Below, piece by piece: positions 30,920 through 38,877 of a stretch of 64,000 nt of DNA. The stretch comes from Paracandidimonas soli (GTDB lineage Bacteria; Pseudomonadota; Gammaproteobacteria; Burkholderiales; Burkholderiaceae_B). The translations under genes were made by a program, and so were the position numbers. The notes beneath the pieces were generated by a model. It searched no databases, was not told the origin of the DNA, and saw only the letters and a list, made by a program, of their open reading frames with translations. The stretch is taken from the NCBI RefSeq assembly GCF_004342005.1, contig NZ_SMBX01000003.1, positions 124,001 through 188,000 of the forward strand, read 5' to 3'. The number at the start of each line of letters is the position of its first letter. Positions within the stretch are counted from its first letter, which is position 1.

Positions 30920-31800
30920 AGCGGCGGCGTGCGATGGCCGCTTGCCGAGGCGGCTCCGGTTTGTTGCGGGGCGGGCGCGCCGGCGGCATCCGGCGTCAGG
31001 CGCAGGCGTTCGATCTGCGTGCTTACCAGGCGGCCGCTATAGGCTTTTTGCAGGTTTTCCTCGGTGAACACGACGCAGACCGGGCCCGCCGCGATACGGC
31101 GTACGTTCAGCAGCAGCACATGGTTGAAGTAATCGGGCACGGTCGCCAGATCGTGATGCACGCACAGCACGGTTTTCCCGCTGGCGGCCAGTTCGCGCAG
31201 CACCTGCACCAGCGTGCGTTCCGTGGCGGCATCCACGCCGGCGAAGGGTTCGTCCAATATATAGAGATCGGCGTTCTGCGCCAGCGCGCGCGCCATGAAT
31301 ACGCGCTGTTGCTGCCCGCCGGACAACTGGCCGATCTGCCGGCCGGCGAAGTCCTGCATGCCCACGCGCGCCAGGCATTGCATGATACGTTCGTTATGCC
31401 ACTTGCGCCGCCAGCGCATCAGGCCCAGCTCGCGATACAGCCCCATGGCGACCACATCGAACGTCGTGGCGGGAAACTCCCAGTCCACGCTGGCGCGCTG
31501 CGGCACATAGGCCACGCGGTGCCGGTTGGCGTCGAACGGCAGGCCGAACATGGCGATCTCGCCCGACACCCTGGGGATGATGTCCAGCGCGGCTTTCAAT
31601 AAAGTGGATTTGCCCGCGCCGTTCGGTCCGACAATCACGGCCATGGAGCCCGATGGCACGGAGAAGTCCACGGAAAACAGCACGGATGCGGCGCCGTAGC
31701 TGACGGTCAGGCCGCGGATGTCCAGCGCGTTGGCTGTGGCGGAGGCGGATTCCGGCGTCGCGCCGTCGGCGCGCGCCGCTGTTGCGGCAGAAGTGCTCAT
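30916..31800 (-). CDS. Metal ABC importer ATPase (MntB/TroB/ZnuC family)
   Basis: A 294-residue ATPase with Walker [15 protein letters not shown], signature [15 protein letters not shown], Walker [13 protein letters not shown] and H-loop [25 protein letters not shown] and [16 protein letters not shown] are typical of the Mn/Zn group. About 25 low-complexity Ala-rich residues precede the domain. The ATG at 31800 is preferred over 31833 or 31875, the last of which would overlap the MntR-like box. It heads an operon with two permeases; the usual binding-protein gene is absent, with brnTA sitting directly upstream. Confidence 0.92.
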   Translation of the reverse strand: MSTSAATAARADGATPESASATANALDIRGLTVSYGAASVLFSVDFSVPSGSMAVIVGPNGAGKSTLLKAALDIIPRVSGEIAMFGLPFDANRHRVAYVPQRASVDWEFPATTFDVVAMGLYRELGLMRWRRKWHNERIMQCLARVGMQDFAGRQIGQLSGGQQQRVFMARALAQNADLYILDEPFAGVDAATERTLVQVLRELAASGKTVLCVHHDLATVPDYFNHVLLLNVRRIAAGPVCVVFTEENLQKAYSGRLVSTQIERLRLTPDAAGAPAPQQTGAASASGHRTPPL

Positions 31801-31876
31801 GGCCTTTGGAACACCATAGGTTGAGGCAGGCATGGCGCGTAGTTTCCATAACCCTGATGTGTGTATGGTATCCAAT

Positions 31877-31898
31877 AAATATAGCTTTGGCTATGTTG
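31877..31898 (-). promoter_or_regulatory. MntR-like box upstream of metal ABC operon
   Basis: On the minus strand the half-sites AACATAGC and GCTATATTT lie around a CAAA spacer, a near-perfect palindrome closely matching the enterobacterial MntR operator (half-sites ACATAGC / GCTATGT). It lies 77 bases upstream of the ATPase start. This predicts Mn(II)-dependent repression by an MntR encoded elsewhere. Confidence 0.75.
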
Positions 31899-31948
31899 AG
31901 TCCGTGTGGAGTTGCGTCCTGTCTCCAGGTTTACGCTTTATGCCATCC

Positions 31949-32299
31949 TTACTGGTCAATAGAGGCCGGATGTTCAGATTGCGCGTGGTGCAGTTCTTCA
32001 CGCAGAATGCGGCGCAACGCTTCCTCGGTTACGGGCGCCGTGCCTCCGGTCAGCGCGCGGCGCAGAGTGTCATTGATGACGGTCTGGTAGCCAGTACCGG
32101 CTTGACTGGCCTGGGCCTTTGCCGCTTCGATTACATCGGCATCCAGGCGGATCGTGATGCTTACCTTGGGTGATTTTGTGGCTCGGGCGAAGTCCTGAGC
32201 GGTCCACTCCGGGTTGTCCGGATCAGCCGCGATGCCGGCATTGATCGCAGCATCCTCTTCCTCTGTTGGGGATATATGTCCCGGTTTAAGCTTCGGCAT
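31949..32299 (-). CDS. brnA: BrnA antitoxin
   Basis: The 116-residue antitoxin of a BrnTA module. The N-terminal half binds toxin (TEEEDAAINAGIAADPDNPE, then WTAQDFARATKS). The C-terminal half is a ribbon-helix-helix DNA-binding unit (VSITIRLDADVIEAAKAQAS, then TGYQTVINDTLRRAL). It overlaps the BrnT stop by 14 bases, so the two are translated together. As an autorepressor it should bind upstream of brnT. It appears intact. Confidence 0.93.
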   Translation of the reverse strand: MPKLKPGHISPTEEEDAAINAGIAADPDNPEWTAQDFARATKSPKVSITIRLDADVIEAAKAQASQAGTGYQTVINDTLRRALTGGTAPVTEEALRRILREELHHAQSEHPASIDQ

Positions 32300-32567
32300 A
32301 TTGTCGTTCCTCCCGCTTGTTGGCCTTGCGCAGGCTGATGATGCGACGGATATTGCCGCGGTCAGTGTAAATCGCTACATGCAGCCGCTTGCCGATGTAG
32401 CCGATGGCGCTCATGCGCTCTTCGCCATAGGCCTGTCGATCGTCCTCGCGGCTCAGTGCATCATTCCATTCAAACGCCTGGGCATCCGCCAGGGAGACAC
32501 CATGCTTGGCTTGGTTCGCGCGGTCCTTGGCTTGATCGTAGGTGATCTGTATTGATTTAATGTACAT
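32286..32567 (-). CDS. brnT: BrnT ribonuclease toxin
   Basis: A 93-residue BrnT toxin (RelE-like fold), expected to cleave RNA and slow growth. Conserved blocks are ITYDQAKDRANQAKHGVSLA near the N-terminus, YGEERMSAIGYIGKRLHVAI in the middle, and RRIISLRKANKREERQY at the C-terminus, including the basic residues of the active surface. Length is standard and no lesion is seen. The order toxin then antitoxin is the normal BrnTA order. It sits between the metal ABC operon and the porin gene. Confidence 0.94.
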   Translation of the reverse strand: MYIKSIQITYDQAKDRANQAKHGVSLADAQAFEWNDALSREDDRQAYGEERMSAIGYIGKRLHVAIYTDRGNIRRIISLRKANKREERQYAEA

Positions 32568-32934
32568 ACAACGTAGTTACTTTGCAATCATTTTATTCGT
32601 GCGAGGTGCCATGAATTCTGAGTCGGGAAGGCGGATTGCGCCAGGGAAGGGCGGGACAAATTTACGCTAGGAAAAGCATCCGCAAACCGGCAAAAAAACC
32701 ACACCCGCCGAGCGCGGGTAATCCCTTGGTTTTGGCGGCTTTGAGAGAGGCTTTGTTGTTTGTCGCCAACATAGCGAGGTAAAAGATGCGCTTTTCCCCA
32801 CAAGAGAATAGCTATTGGCCCGGAATTTTGATGCAATAGCTCCAACTTCCCATCGCGGAGTTAGAAAGAGCGGTAAGGCATGTCTTGTGTGACTGCTGCT
32901 CTCAGGTTACTCAAAATCTACGGAGATTTCTTAC
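32568..32934. other. Intergenic region upstream of porin gene
   Basis: No gene is visible in these 367 bases. The region has the brnT promoter side, an inverted repeat AGCTATTG (32810-32817) / CAATAGCT (32834-32841) with a 16-base spacer, and an unusually long leader before the porin with GGAGA close to its ATG. A minus-strand stem ACCCGC / GCGGGT (32703-32719) followed by seven T on that strand resembles a weak terminator. Confidence 0.55.
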
Positions 32935-34053
32935 ATGAAAAAGACTCTGCTCGCTGCTGCTCTTGCCGTTGGCTTCGCCGGCGTTGCTCAGGCAGAAACT
33001 TCGGTTACCCTGTACGGTATCGTTGACACGGGTATCGGCTACACGCAATTCAAGGACAAGGATTCCGACGTTAAGTCCAGCAAGACTGGTCTGTATGACG
33101 GCGTTCAGTCCGGCAACCGCTGGGGCCTGAAGGGTTCCGAAGACCTGGGTAACGGTCTGAAGGCTATCTTCCAACTGGAAAGCGGCTTCAACATCAACGG
33201 CGGTAACTCGCTGCAAGGCAATCGCCTGTTCGGCCGTCAAGCCACTCTGGGCCTGTCCAGCGATTCCTGGGGTACCGTCAACTTCGGTCGCCAAACCAAC
33301 ATCGCTTCGCAATTCCTGGGCGGCATCACCAGCCCGTTCGGCGACGCCTTCAAAGAAGCGCACATTGGTAGCTCGTTCCGCTCGATGGCAACCGTCCGTG
33401 CTGACAACGTCGTTTCGTATGTCACGCCTAACTTCTCCGGCTTCCAGTTCGGCGTCGGCTACTCCTTCAACACGGGCGGCGATCAAGCTTTCGACGTCAA
33501 GAACGCAGGTAGCAATCCTGACGACGGTAACGTCAAGCTGATCACGACTGGTCTGCGTTACGCCAACGGCCCTCTGGCTATCGGCGCCAGCTACGACCAA
33601 CTGGATAGCGAAAACTACGCCAGCAAGGTCAAGGCCTACAACGTTGCTGCCAGCTACGACTTCGAAGTCGTCAAGCTGCACCTGGGCTGGGGTCAAGAGC
33701 GCAAGGGCACTCTGGCTGGCTTCGGCTTCGACGATGGTGCAACCGGCGGTATCGACGTTGGCGAAAGCGCTGGCTTCATCGCCGACAGCTTCAAGACCAA
33801 CAACTACAGCGTCGGTCTGAGCGCTCCTGTTGGTGCTGGCAAGGTCATGGCTGGCTGGCAGTCCTCGCGCCTGGCTTCCGGTGCATATCGCGATGCTCAA
33901 GCCAAGAGCAGCCAGAACCTGTACAGCCTGGGCTACACGTATGACCTGTCCAAGCGCACCAACCTGTACGCAGTTGGTACGTACGGTACTGGCTATGCAT
34001 ACCAGAACGTTCGCGTAACGCAAGGTATTGTCGGTCTGCGTCACCAGTTCTAA
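32935..34053 (+). CDS. General outer-membrane porin, Gram-negative type
   Basis: A 372-residue trimeric 16-strand porin of the beta-proteobacterial family. A signal peptide covers residues 1-20 (MKKTLLAAALAVGFAGVAQA). The mature start ETSVTLYGIVDTGIGY, the loop GNRWGLKGSEDLGNGLKAIF and the end GLRHQF with terminal Phe are characteristic. Codon use is skewed to frequent codons (CTG, GGC, AAC, GTC), as expected for a highly expressed gene. A strong terminator follows. It stands alone and probably serves as a major diffusion pore. Confidence 0.96.
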   Translation: MKKTLLAAALAVGFAGVAQAETSVTLYGIVDTGIGYTQFKDKDSDVKSSKTGLYDGVQSGNRWGLKGSEDLGNGLKAIFQLESGFNINGGNSLQGNRLFGRQATLGLSSDSWGTVNFGRQTNIASQFLGGITSPFGDAFKEAHIGSSFRSMATVRADNVVSYVTPNFSGFQFGVGYSFNTGGDQAFDVKNAGSNPDDGNVKLITTGLRYANGPLAIGASYDQLDSENYASKVKAYNVAASYDFEVVKLHLGWGQERKGTLAGFGFDDGATGGIDVGESAGFIADSFKTNNYSVGLSAPVGAGKVMAGWQSSRLASGAYRDAQAKSSQNLYSLGYTYDLSKRTNLYAVGTYGTGYAYQNVRVTQGIVGLRHQF

Positions 34054-34085
34054 TCGGTTCGCGCGGCTTGTCCGCGCTGCCGTGG

Positions 34086-34146
34086 AAAACCCGGTTCGCC
34101 GGATTTTCGCAGAACACAAAAAACCACCCTTCGGGGTGGTTTTTTT
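34086..34146 (+). terminator. Strong intrinsic terminator after porin gene
   Basis: A TTCG-loop stem (CCGG 34091-34094 / 34099-34102, with flanking AAAA/TTTT) is followed by a second, stronger one: AAAAAACCACCC (34118-34129), loop TTCG, GGGTGGTTTTTT (34134-34145). The second has the full intrinsic-terminator pattern. Confidence 0.92.
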
Positions 34147-34273
34147 ATGCCTGGATATTTGTGTTGTGCTGGTTTTCTACACGCCGGCAGCTTCGCGTAT
34201 GGTATGCGAAGCCCACTGGTTCAGGCTTTCGTTGTTTGCCGCTGTGGCTGATGTCTGTTGGGCGCGAAATGCG

Positions 34274-34666
34274 CTATTGCATGAGTGTCATGTGCGCAAT
34301 ATACCCGGAGCGGCTTTCGCCGGCGGACTTGGCGCGCCGGTCCAGCAGGGCAAGAATCCGGCGGGGCAGGGTGATGTTGATGCGTTCGATCGTGTCATCG
34401 ACAAGGGCGGGATCGACTTCCGCAATTGCCCAGATCCAGCCGTCGTATTCACCGGATTTCTGCAGTTCGGTAATGCAAGAAGGTTTGGGAATGGTTTCAC
34501 TGTTGGCGATGGCGTCTTCGATCCACAGAGCGATGGCTTCCTTGGCGTTTTCGATGGCATCGTCAATGCCATTGTCGGCGGCCGAGAAGCAGCCGGGAAG
34601 ATCGGGTACCACGACTCCCCAGGCGGTAGCGTCGTCGCCCGGTTCGATGGCAATAGGGTATTTCAT
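34274..34666 (-). CDS. hicB: HicB antitoxin
   Basis: A 130-residue HicB antitoxin. The N-terminal partial RNase H-like fold reads YPIAIEPGDDATAWGVVVPD followed by LPGCFSAADNGIDDAIENAK. The C-terminus is a ribbon-helix-helix DNA-binding unit (ERINITLPRRILALLDRRAK, then SGYIAHMTL). It begins 12 bases downstream of the hicA stop with GGAGCGA as ribosome site. It seems intact although the paired toxin is disrupted, so it may now act only as a DNA-binding protein at the hic palindrome. Confidence 0.93.
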   Translation of the reverse strand: MKYPIAIEPGDDATAWGVVVPDLPGCFSAADNGIDDAIENAKEAIALWIEDAIANSETIPKPSCITELQKSGEYDGWIWAIAEVDPALVDDTIERINITLPRRILALLDRRAKSAGESRSGYIAHMTLMQ

Positions 34667-34678
34667 GATGGTCGCTCC

Positions 34679-34861
34679 TTACTTCAGTCCGGCTTGGCGC
34701 AACAATTTATTTGCCAGACCGACTCCCAGATCCTTCTTGGGGTGGGGAATGCTGATGTGCCCCGGCAGGGTGGGGTGGCGGAAAACGTGATGCGAACCTT
34801 TGATGCTTCGCAGTTGTCAGCCCGATAGTTCAGGCTGCCTGATAAGGTCTTTGCTGTTCAC
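34679..34861 (-). pseudogene. hicA: hicA toxin interrupted by in-frame TGA
   Basis: Reading from GTG at 34861, the frame gives MNSKDLIRQPELSG, then TGA (34819-34817), then QLRSIKGSHHVFRHP and the rest of a normal HicA to the TAA at 34681-34679. Total length, 60 codons, equals intact HicA proteins, and the TGA falls where family members have the Trp of a GW pair, so one base change (TGG to TGA) explains it. The catalytic His of GSHH lies after the stop. The gene is too short to appear as a long open frame. A functional restart downstream seems unlikely, as no ATG or GTG precedes GSHH. Confidence 0.85.
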
Positions 34862-34870
34862 GGGCGTGTA

Positions 34871-34887
34871 ATGTGTATTATACACAT
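34871..34887. promoter_or_regulatory. hicA: hic operator palindrome over -10 element
   Basis: A perfect 17-base palindrome (ATGTGTAT, T, ATACACAT) lies just upstream of hicA. On the minus strand it contains a consensus TATAAT (34882-34877), so a bound HicB would block the -10 element. The distance to the GTG start leaves a leader of only about nine bases. Confidence 0.75.
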
Positions 34888-35000
34888 AATTTATAAGGGA
34901 TAAGGAAAATGCGACGTTGCGGGCATGCAGTCTATCGATAATCCTTACTTCCGAATATTGCTGTGATGACAGCTTTGTCTACGATGAGGCTGACGAAATT

Positions 35001-35288
35001 TCAACTTGCTATTTTCTCTACGCCAAGGCTTCGGCGTTTTGACTGCAACTGCCACAAATCATAGGCGGACTGGTGTCCCAGCCAGCTTTTGGCGCTCTTG
35101 CCAAAAGCCAGTTCCAGGCGAACAGCCATCTCAGGCGATATCGCCGCCTTGCCGTTGACGATTTCCGAAACCGTTTTGCGTGATACGTTCAGGTGTTTCG
35201 CGGTATCGGTGATCGACAGTTTTAGCGGCCCAAGCCATAGCTCCCGAAGAATCTCTCCCGGGTGCGGAGGGTTGAACATGGTGGTCAT
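35001..35288 (-). CDS. higA: HigA-family antitoxin, module 4
   Basis: A 95-residue HigA/VapI-type antitoxin. [20 protein letters not shown] opens the protein as in the family, followed by the helix-turn-helix [20 protein letters not shown] (about residues 25-44) and [20 protein letters not shown]. It lies nine bases downstream of the higB remnant. It appears intact and probably binds the inverted repeat at 35491-35507. Confidence 0.93.
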   Translation of the reverse strand: MTTMFNPPHPGEILRELWLGPLKLSITDTAKHLNVSRKTVSEIVNGKAAISPEMAVRLELAFGKSAKSWLGHQSAYDLWQLQSKRRSLGVEKIAS

Positions 35289-35297
35289 GGTGTCTTC

Positions 35298-35474
35298 CTA
35301 ATGGTAGTCCACATAATTTATGACGTGCACATCGCCATCTTCGAAGCGGAAAGTCAGGCGCCAGTTCGACGCTAATATCAATCGCAAGCGTTTGGCATGC
35401 ATTGGCTGGATACCGGCCACGCTACCGGATTCGTAGAACTTCTCAAGCCCTTTGTGTGCAAAGCTTTTGATCAT
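35298..35474 (-). pseudogene. higB: higB toxin with internal in-frame deletion
   Basis: The 58-residue product starts MIKSFAHKGLEKFYESGSVA and ends NWRLTFRFEDGDVHVINYVD followed by YH, matching the two ends of classical 92-residue HigB toxins. The middle (about 34 residues, including the LHPLKGD..G.W segment with part of the active site) is missing: the sequence passes directly from KRLRLIL to ASNWRL. The frame is kept, so a short protein may be made, but catalysis is doubtful. The ATG at 35474 matches the family start; the open frame further upstream is not homologous. Confidence 0.82.
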
Positions 35475-35490
35475 GTTGATATGGAGTATT

Positions 35491-35507
35491 GTAACCTTAT
35501 GGGTTAC
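35491..35507. promoter_or_regulatory. higB: hig operator candidate
   Basis: GTAACC (35491-35496) and GGTTAC (35502-35507) form a perfect inverted repeat with a 5-base spacer, 16 bases upstream of the higB start codon. It is placed as expected for autorepression by HigA. Confidence 0.6.
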
Positions 35508-35904
35508 GAGATAAAAGATGGTGAATACAAAAAAATCTTTACTTTGTGGCCGATTGGATGAGTGTTGGGCATGTTGCAGCGGATTGGAGTCTAGCGGGAA
35601 TCCATCTTGCGGAGCCATCGGCTGCGAGACGGTCTTGTCCATGGAGCGAGGTCGAAAGCCGCTCCCGCTGTATTTTTTGCACTACAGCAAAATCCATATC
35701 GCAAGAACTATGATGCATCTGCTCGTCAAGAACAATTCTCAATGAGCAATCCTGCTTAGAGAGTAAATAATGCACTAAAATACATTCGTTCAAGGAAATG
35801 TAAGCTCCGCGGGAGTTGATGAAACAAGCGCCCGGCGGGGAAGCGATCAAGGCGCTCAAAATGCTACAATCCATGGGTTTCATTACCGCGACTGGATGCA
35901 TAGC
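35508..35904 (+). promoter_or_regulatory. Upstream region of the nuo operon
   Basis: No gene is visible in this roughly 400-base stretch between higB and nuoA. A TACAAT hexamer at 35865-35870 could be the -10 element of the nuo promoter, but no clear -35 matches it. The lower GC content toward the left resembles the toxin-antitoxin side. Confidence 0.4.
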
Positions 35905-36264
35905 ATGAATCTGCAGCAGTACTTCCCCGTTTTGCTTTTCATCGCCTTTGGCACATTCATCGGTTTCGCGCTCCTCGGGGCAGGGCGGTTGCTGGGTCCG
36001 CATCGTCCCAGTGAAGAAAAACTCTCCCCCTACGAGTGCGGCTTCGAAGCCTTCAGCGACGCCCGCATGAAGTTCGACGTTCGCTATTACCTGGTCGCAA
36101 TCCTGTTCATTCTGTTCGACCTGGAAATCGCCTTCCTTTTCCCGTGGGCCATCGCCAACGACGCTGTCGGCATCGTCGGTTTCTGGTCTGTCATGGTGTT
36201 CCTCGCGGTACTTACCGTGGGCTTCGTCTACGAGTGGAAGAAGGGCGCTCTCGACTGGGAATAA
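35905..36264 (+). CDS. nuoA: NADH dehydrogenase I subunit A
   Basis: A 119-residue subunit of the complex I membrane arm. It has three membrane helices and the conserved loop [20 protein letters not shown], with the Cys near the quinone site, then [20 protein letters not shown]. The ATG at 35905 ([12 protein letters not shown]) matches related proteins; an ATG three codons earlier at 35896 is possible. First gene of the nuo operon, followed by an unusually long 198-base gap before nuoB. Confidence 0.97.
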   Translation: MNLQQYFPVLLFIAFGTFIGFALLGAGRLLGPHRPSEEKLSPYECGFEAFSDARMKFDVRYYLVAILFILFDLEIAFLFPWAIANDAVGIVGFWSVMVFLAVLTVGFVYEWKKGALDWE

Positions 36265-36422
36265 AGGCTGGACATTCCCGCAGCCTGGCGGCGCGCCGAT
36301 AGTGTTTCTGTCGCCGGGCCGCTTCAGGGCAAAAGCCTCTTCCTCCGGAGGGGCGGCAAGCCTGAGGCGTAGCGTTGGAAGCATGAGCATGTTCTCCACG
36401 CCGCGTTCCGGCATGACAGTGG

Positions 36423-36442
36423 TTTGCGGCACGAGCCGCAAA
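36423..36442 (+). promoter_or_regulatory. Hairpin in the nuoA-nuoB gap
   Basis: TTTGCGGC (36423-36430) and GCCGCAAA (36435-36442) form a perfect 8-bp stem with a 4-base loop just upstream of nuoB. The 198-base gap has no coding sign. It may be an RNA processing site or part of an internal promoter or leader for nuoB. Confidence 0.45.
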
Positions 36443-36462
36443 TCCGTATTTAGGTAAAGACT

Positions 36463-36945
36463 ATGGCTATCGATGGCATTCTGAAAGAAGGTTTCATCAC
36501 GACCAGCGCGGACAAGTTCCTGAACTGGGCCAAGACTGGGTCCCTGTGGCCCATGACATTCGGCCTGGCCTGTTGCGCGGTCGAGATGATGCACGCGGGC
36601 GCCGCCCGCTACGATCTGGACCAGTTCGGCATCATCTTCCGTCCCAGCCCGCGCCAGTCCGATCTGATGATCGTGGCGGGCACGCTGTGCAACAAGATGG
36701 CGCCCGCGCTGCGCAAGGTCTACGACCAGATGCCCGAGCCCCGCTGGGTGCTGTCGATGGGCTCCTGTGCAAACGGCGGCGGCTACTACCACTATTCCTA
36801 TTCCGTGGTGCGCGGCTGCGATCGCATCGTTCCGGTGGATGTCTACGTACCGGGTTGTCCTCCGACGGCGGAGGCCCTGGTCTATGGCCTGCTGCAAATG
36901 CAGAACAAGATCCGCCTTACCAACACCATTGCGCGCGAAGCGTAA
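36463..36945 (+). CDS. nuoB: NADH dehydrogenase I subunit B
   Basis: The 160-residue subunit carries iron-sulfur cluster N2, the last electron donor to quinone. The four cluster ligands are visible as Cys37 and Cys38 ([14 protein letters not shown]), Cys102 (MGSCANGGG) and Cys132 ([11 protein letters not shown]). Length and ends match proteobacterial NuoB. Sixteen bases separate it from nuoC. Confidence 0.98.
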   Translation: MAIDGILKEGFITTSADKFLNWAKTGSLWPMTFGLACCAVEMMHAGAARYDLDQFGIIFRPSPRQSDLMIVAGTLCNKMAPALRKVYDQMPEPRWVLSMGSCANGGGYYHYSYSVVRGCDRIVPVDVYVPGCPPTAEALVYGLLQMQNKIRLTNTIAREA

Positions 36946-36961
36946 TGCCTTGTTTTCCTGA

Positions 36962-37582
36962 ATGGCTGGCACTATGACTCGGCTTGAAACACTCAAACAG
37001 AACCTGGTCGCCCGATTCGGCGATGCCTGGTCGCTAACCGAGGCGCTCGGCGAACTCACGCTGGAAATCCCCGAGGATTCCTGGATCGAAGCCTGTACGG
37101 CGCTGCGCGACGATCCCTCGCTGCGCTTCGAAAGCCTCATCGATCTTTGCGGCATCGACTACTCCGGCTGGGGCGCTCCCACCAATCCGCAGCCCGGGCT
37201 GTTCCCGCACCGGTTCGCGGCGGTCGCGCACCTGACCTCGCTGAAGCATAACTGGCGCCTGCGCGTGCGCACGTACGCCGGCAACGACGAATTCCCTGTG
37301 CTGCCCTCGCTGGTCGATGTCTGGCCCTGCGTCAACTGGTTCGAGCGCGAAGCATTCGACCTGTACGGCATCGTATTCGAAGGCCATCCCGACCTGCGCC
37401 GCATCCTGACTGACTACGGCTTCATCGGGCATCCGTTCCGCAAGGATTTCCCCATCTCGGGCTATGTCGAGATGCGCTACGACACTGAACAGAAGCGGGT
37501 TGTCTACCAGCCCGTCACCATTGAACCGCGTGAAGTCGTTCCCCGCGTCGTGCGCGAGGAAGGCTACGGGCAAGGGCGTTGA
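36962..37582 (+). CDS. nuoC: NADH dehydrogenase I subunit C
   Basis: A 206-residue subunit of the peripheral arm, without cofactors, next to NuoD. The family signature [20 protein letters not shown] lies near residues 120-139, followed by [24 protein letters not shown], given here only as a landmark region. A second ATG at 36974 ([11 protein letters not shown]) may be the true start since it better fits relatives. nuoC and nuoD are separate genes here, unlike the fused gene of enterobacteria. Confidence 0.96.
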   Translation: MAGTMTRLETLKQNLVARFGDAWSLTEALGELTLEIPEDSWIEACTALRDDPSLRFESLIDLCGIDYSGWGAPTNPQPGLFPHRFAAVAHLTSLKHNWRLRVRTYAGNDEFPVLPSLVDVWPCVNWFEREAFDLYGIVFEGHPDLRRILTDYGFIGHPFRKDFPISGYVEMRYDTEQKRVVYQPVTIEPREVVPRVVREEGYGQGR

Positions 37583-37585
37583 ACC

Positions 37586-38842
37586 ATGGCAGAAATCAAG
37601 AACTACACCCTGAACTTCGGCCCGCAGCACCCAGCGGCGCACGGCGTGCTGCGCCTGGTGCTCGAGCTCGACGGCGAAGTCATCCAGCGCGCCGACCCGC
37701 ACATCGGCCTGCTGCACCGCGCCACTGAGAAGCTGGCGGAAAACCGCACGTATCTGCAGACGCTGCCCTATATGGACCGTCTCGACTACGTGTCCATGAT
37801 GTGCAACGAGCACGCCTATGTCATGGCGGTCGAGAAGCTGCTGGGCATCGAAGTTCCGCTGCGCGCGCAGTACATCCGCGTCATGTTCGACGAGATCACG
37901 CGCCTGCTGAACCACCTGATGTCGCTGGGCTCGCACGCGCTCGACGTGGGCGCCATGGCCGTGTTCCTGTACGCCTTCCGCGAGCGTGAAGACCTCATGG
38001 ACATGTACGAGGCCGTTTCGGGCGCGCGCATGCATGCGGCTTACTACCGCCCGGGCGGCGTCTACCGCGACCTGCCCGGCACCATGCCCCAGTACGGCGA
38101 AGGCAGCAAGTACCGCGGCGCCAGCGAACTGCGCGCCATGAACGAAGCGCGTTCCGGCTCGCTGCTCGACTTCATCGAAGACTTCACCAACCGCTTCCCG
38201 GCCTGCGTCGACGAGTACGAAACCCTGCTGACCGACAACCGCATCTGGAAGCAGCGCCTGGTTGGCGTCGGTGTCGTCGACCCTGAGCGCGCCAAGGCGC
38301 TGGGCTTCACCGGCCCCATGCTGCGCGGCTCCGGCGTCGAATGGGACCTGCGCAAGATGCAGCCCTACGAAGTCTATGATCGCGTCGATTTCGATATTCC
38401 CGTCGGCGTCAATGGCGATTGCTACGACCGCTACCTGGTGCGCATCGGTGAAATGCGCGAAAGCAACCGCATCATCGCCCAGTGCGTCCAGTGGCTGCGC
38501 AACAACCCGGGTCCGGTCATTACCGACAACCACAAGGTGGCGCCGCCCAAGCGCGAAGAAATGAAGACCAGCATGGAGGATCTCATCCATCACTTCAAGC
38601 TGTTCTCCGAAGGCTTCCACGTGCCGGCCGGCGAAGTCTACGCGGGTGTCGAGCACCCCAAGGGCGAGTTCGGCATCTACCTGGTGTCCGATGGCGCCAA
38701 CAAGCCGTATCGCATGAAGATTCGCGCTCCGGGCTTCGTGCATCTGCAGTCGCTCGACGAAATGTCGCGCGGCCACATGATCGCCGACGCTGTCACCATC
38801 ATCGGAACACAAGACATCGTGTTCGGTGAAATCGATCGTTGA
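37586..38842 (+). CDS. nuoD: NADH dehydrogenase I subunit D
   Basis: The 418-residue 49-kDa-type subunit shapes the quinone pocket together with NuoB. It starts [20 protein letters not shown] with the conserved quinone-site His, followed by [19 protein letters not shown]. The C-terminal DIVFGEIDR is invariant in the family. It follows nuoC after three bases. Confidence 0.98.
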   Translation: MAEIKNYTLNFGPQHPAAHGVLRLVLELDGEVIQRADPHIGLLHRATEKLAENRTYLQTLPYMDRLDYVSMMCNEHAYVMAVEKLLGIEVPLRAQYIRVMFDEITRLLNHLMSLGSHALDVGAMAVFLYAFREREDLMDMYEAVSGARMHAAYYRPGGVYRDLPGTMPQYGEGSKYRGASELRAMNEARSGSLLDFIEDFTNRFPACVDEYETLLTDNRIWKQRLVGVGVVDPERAKALGFTGPMLRGSGVEWDLRKMQPYEVYDRVDFDIPVGVNGDCYDRYLVRIGEMRESNRIIAQCVQWLRNNPGPVITDNHKVAPPKREEMKTSMEDLIHHFKLFSEGFHVPAGEVYAGVEHPKGEFGIYLVSDGANKPYRMKIRAPGFVHLQSLDEMSRGHMIADAVTIIGTQDIVFGEIDR

Positions 38843-38877
38843 CCGGCAAGCAGCCAAGGAATAACCGGATTCAAACT

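Noticed and set aside
32692-32719. Minus-strand intrinsic terminator upstream of brnT
   Set aside because: The stem is only 6 bp and four bases separate it from the T-run, so I did not list it as its own feature.
34028-34828. 266-codon plus-strand frame after the porin gene
   Set aside because: It reads through the porin terminator and the hicBA genes in antisense; no ribosome site or domain.
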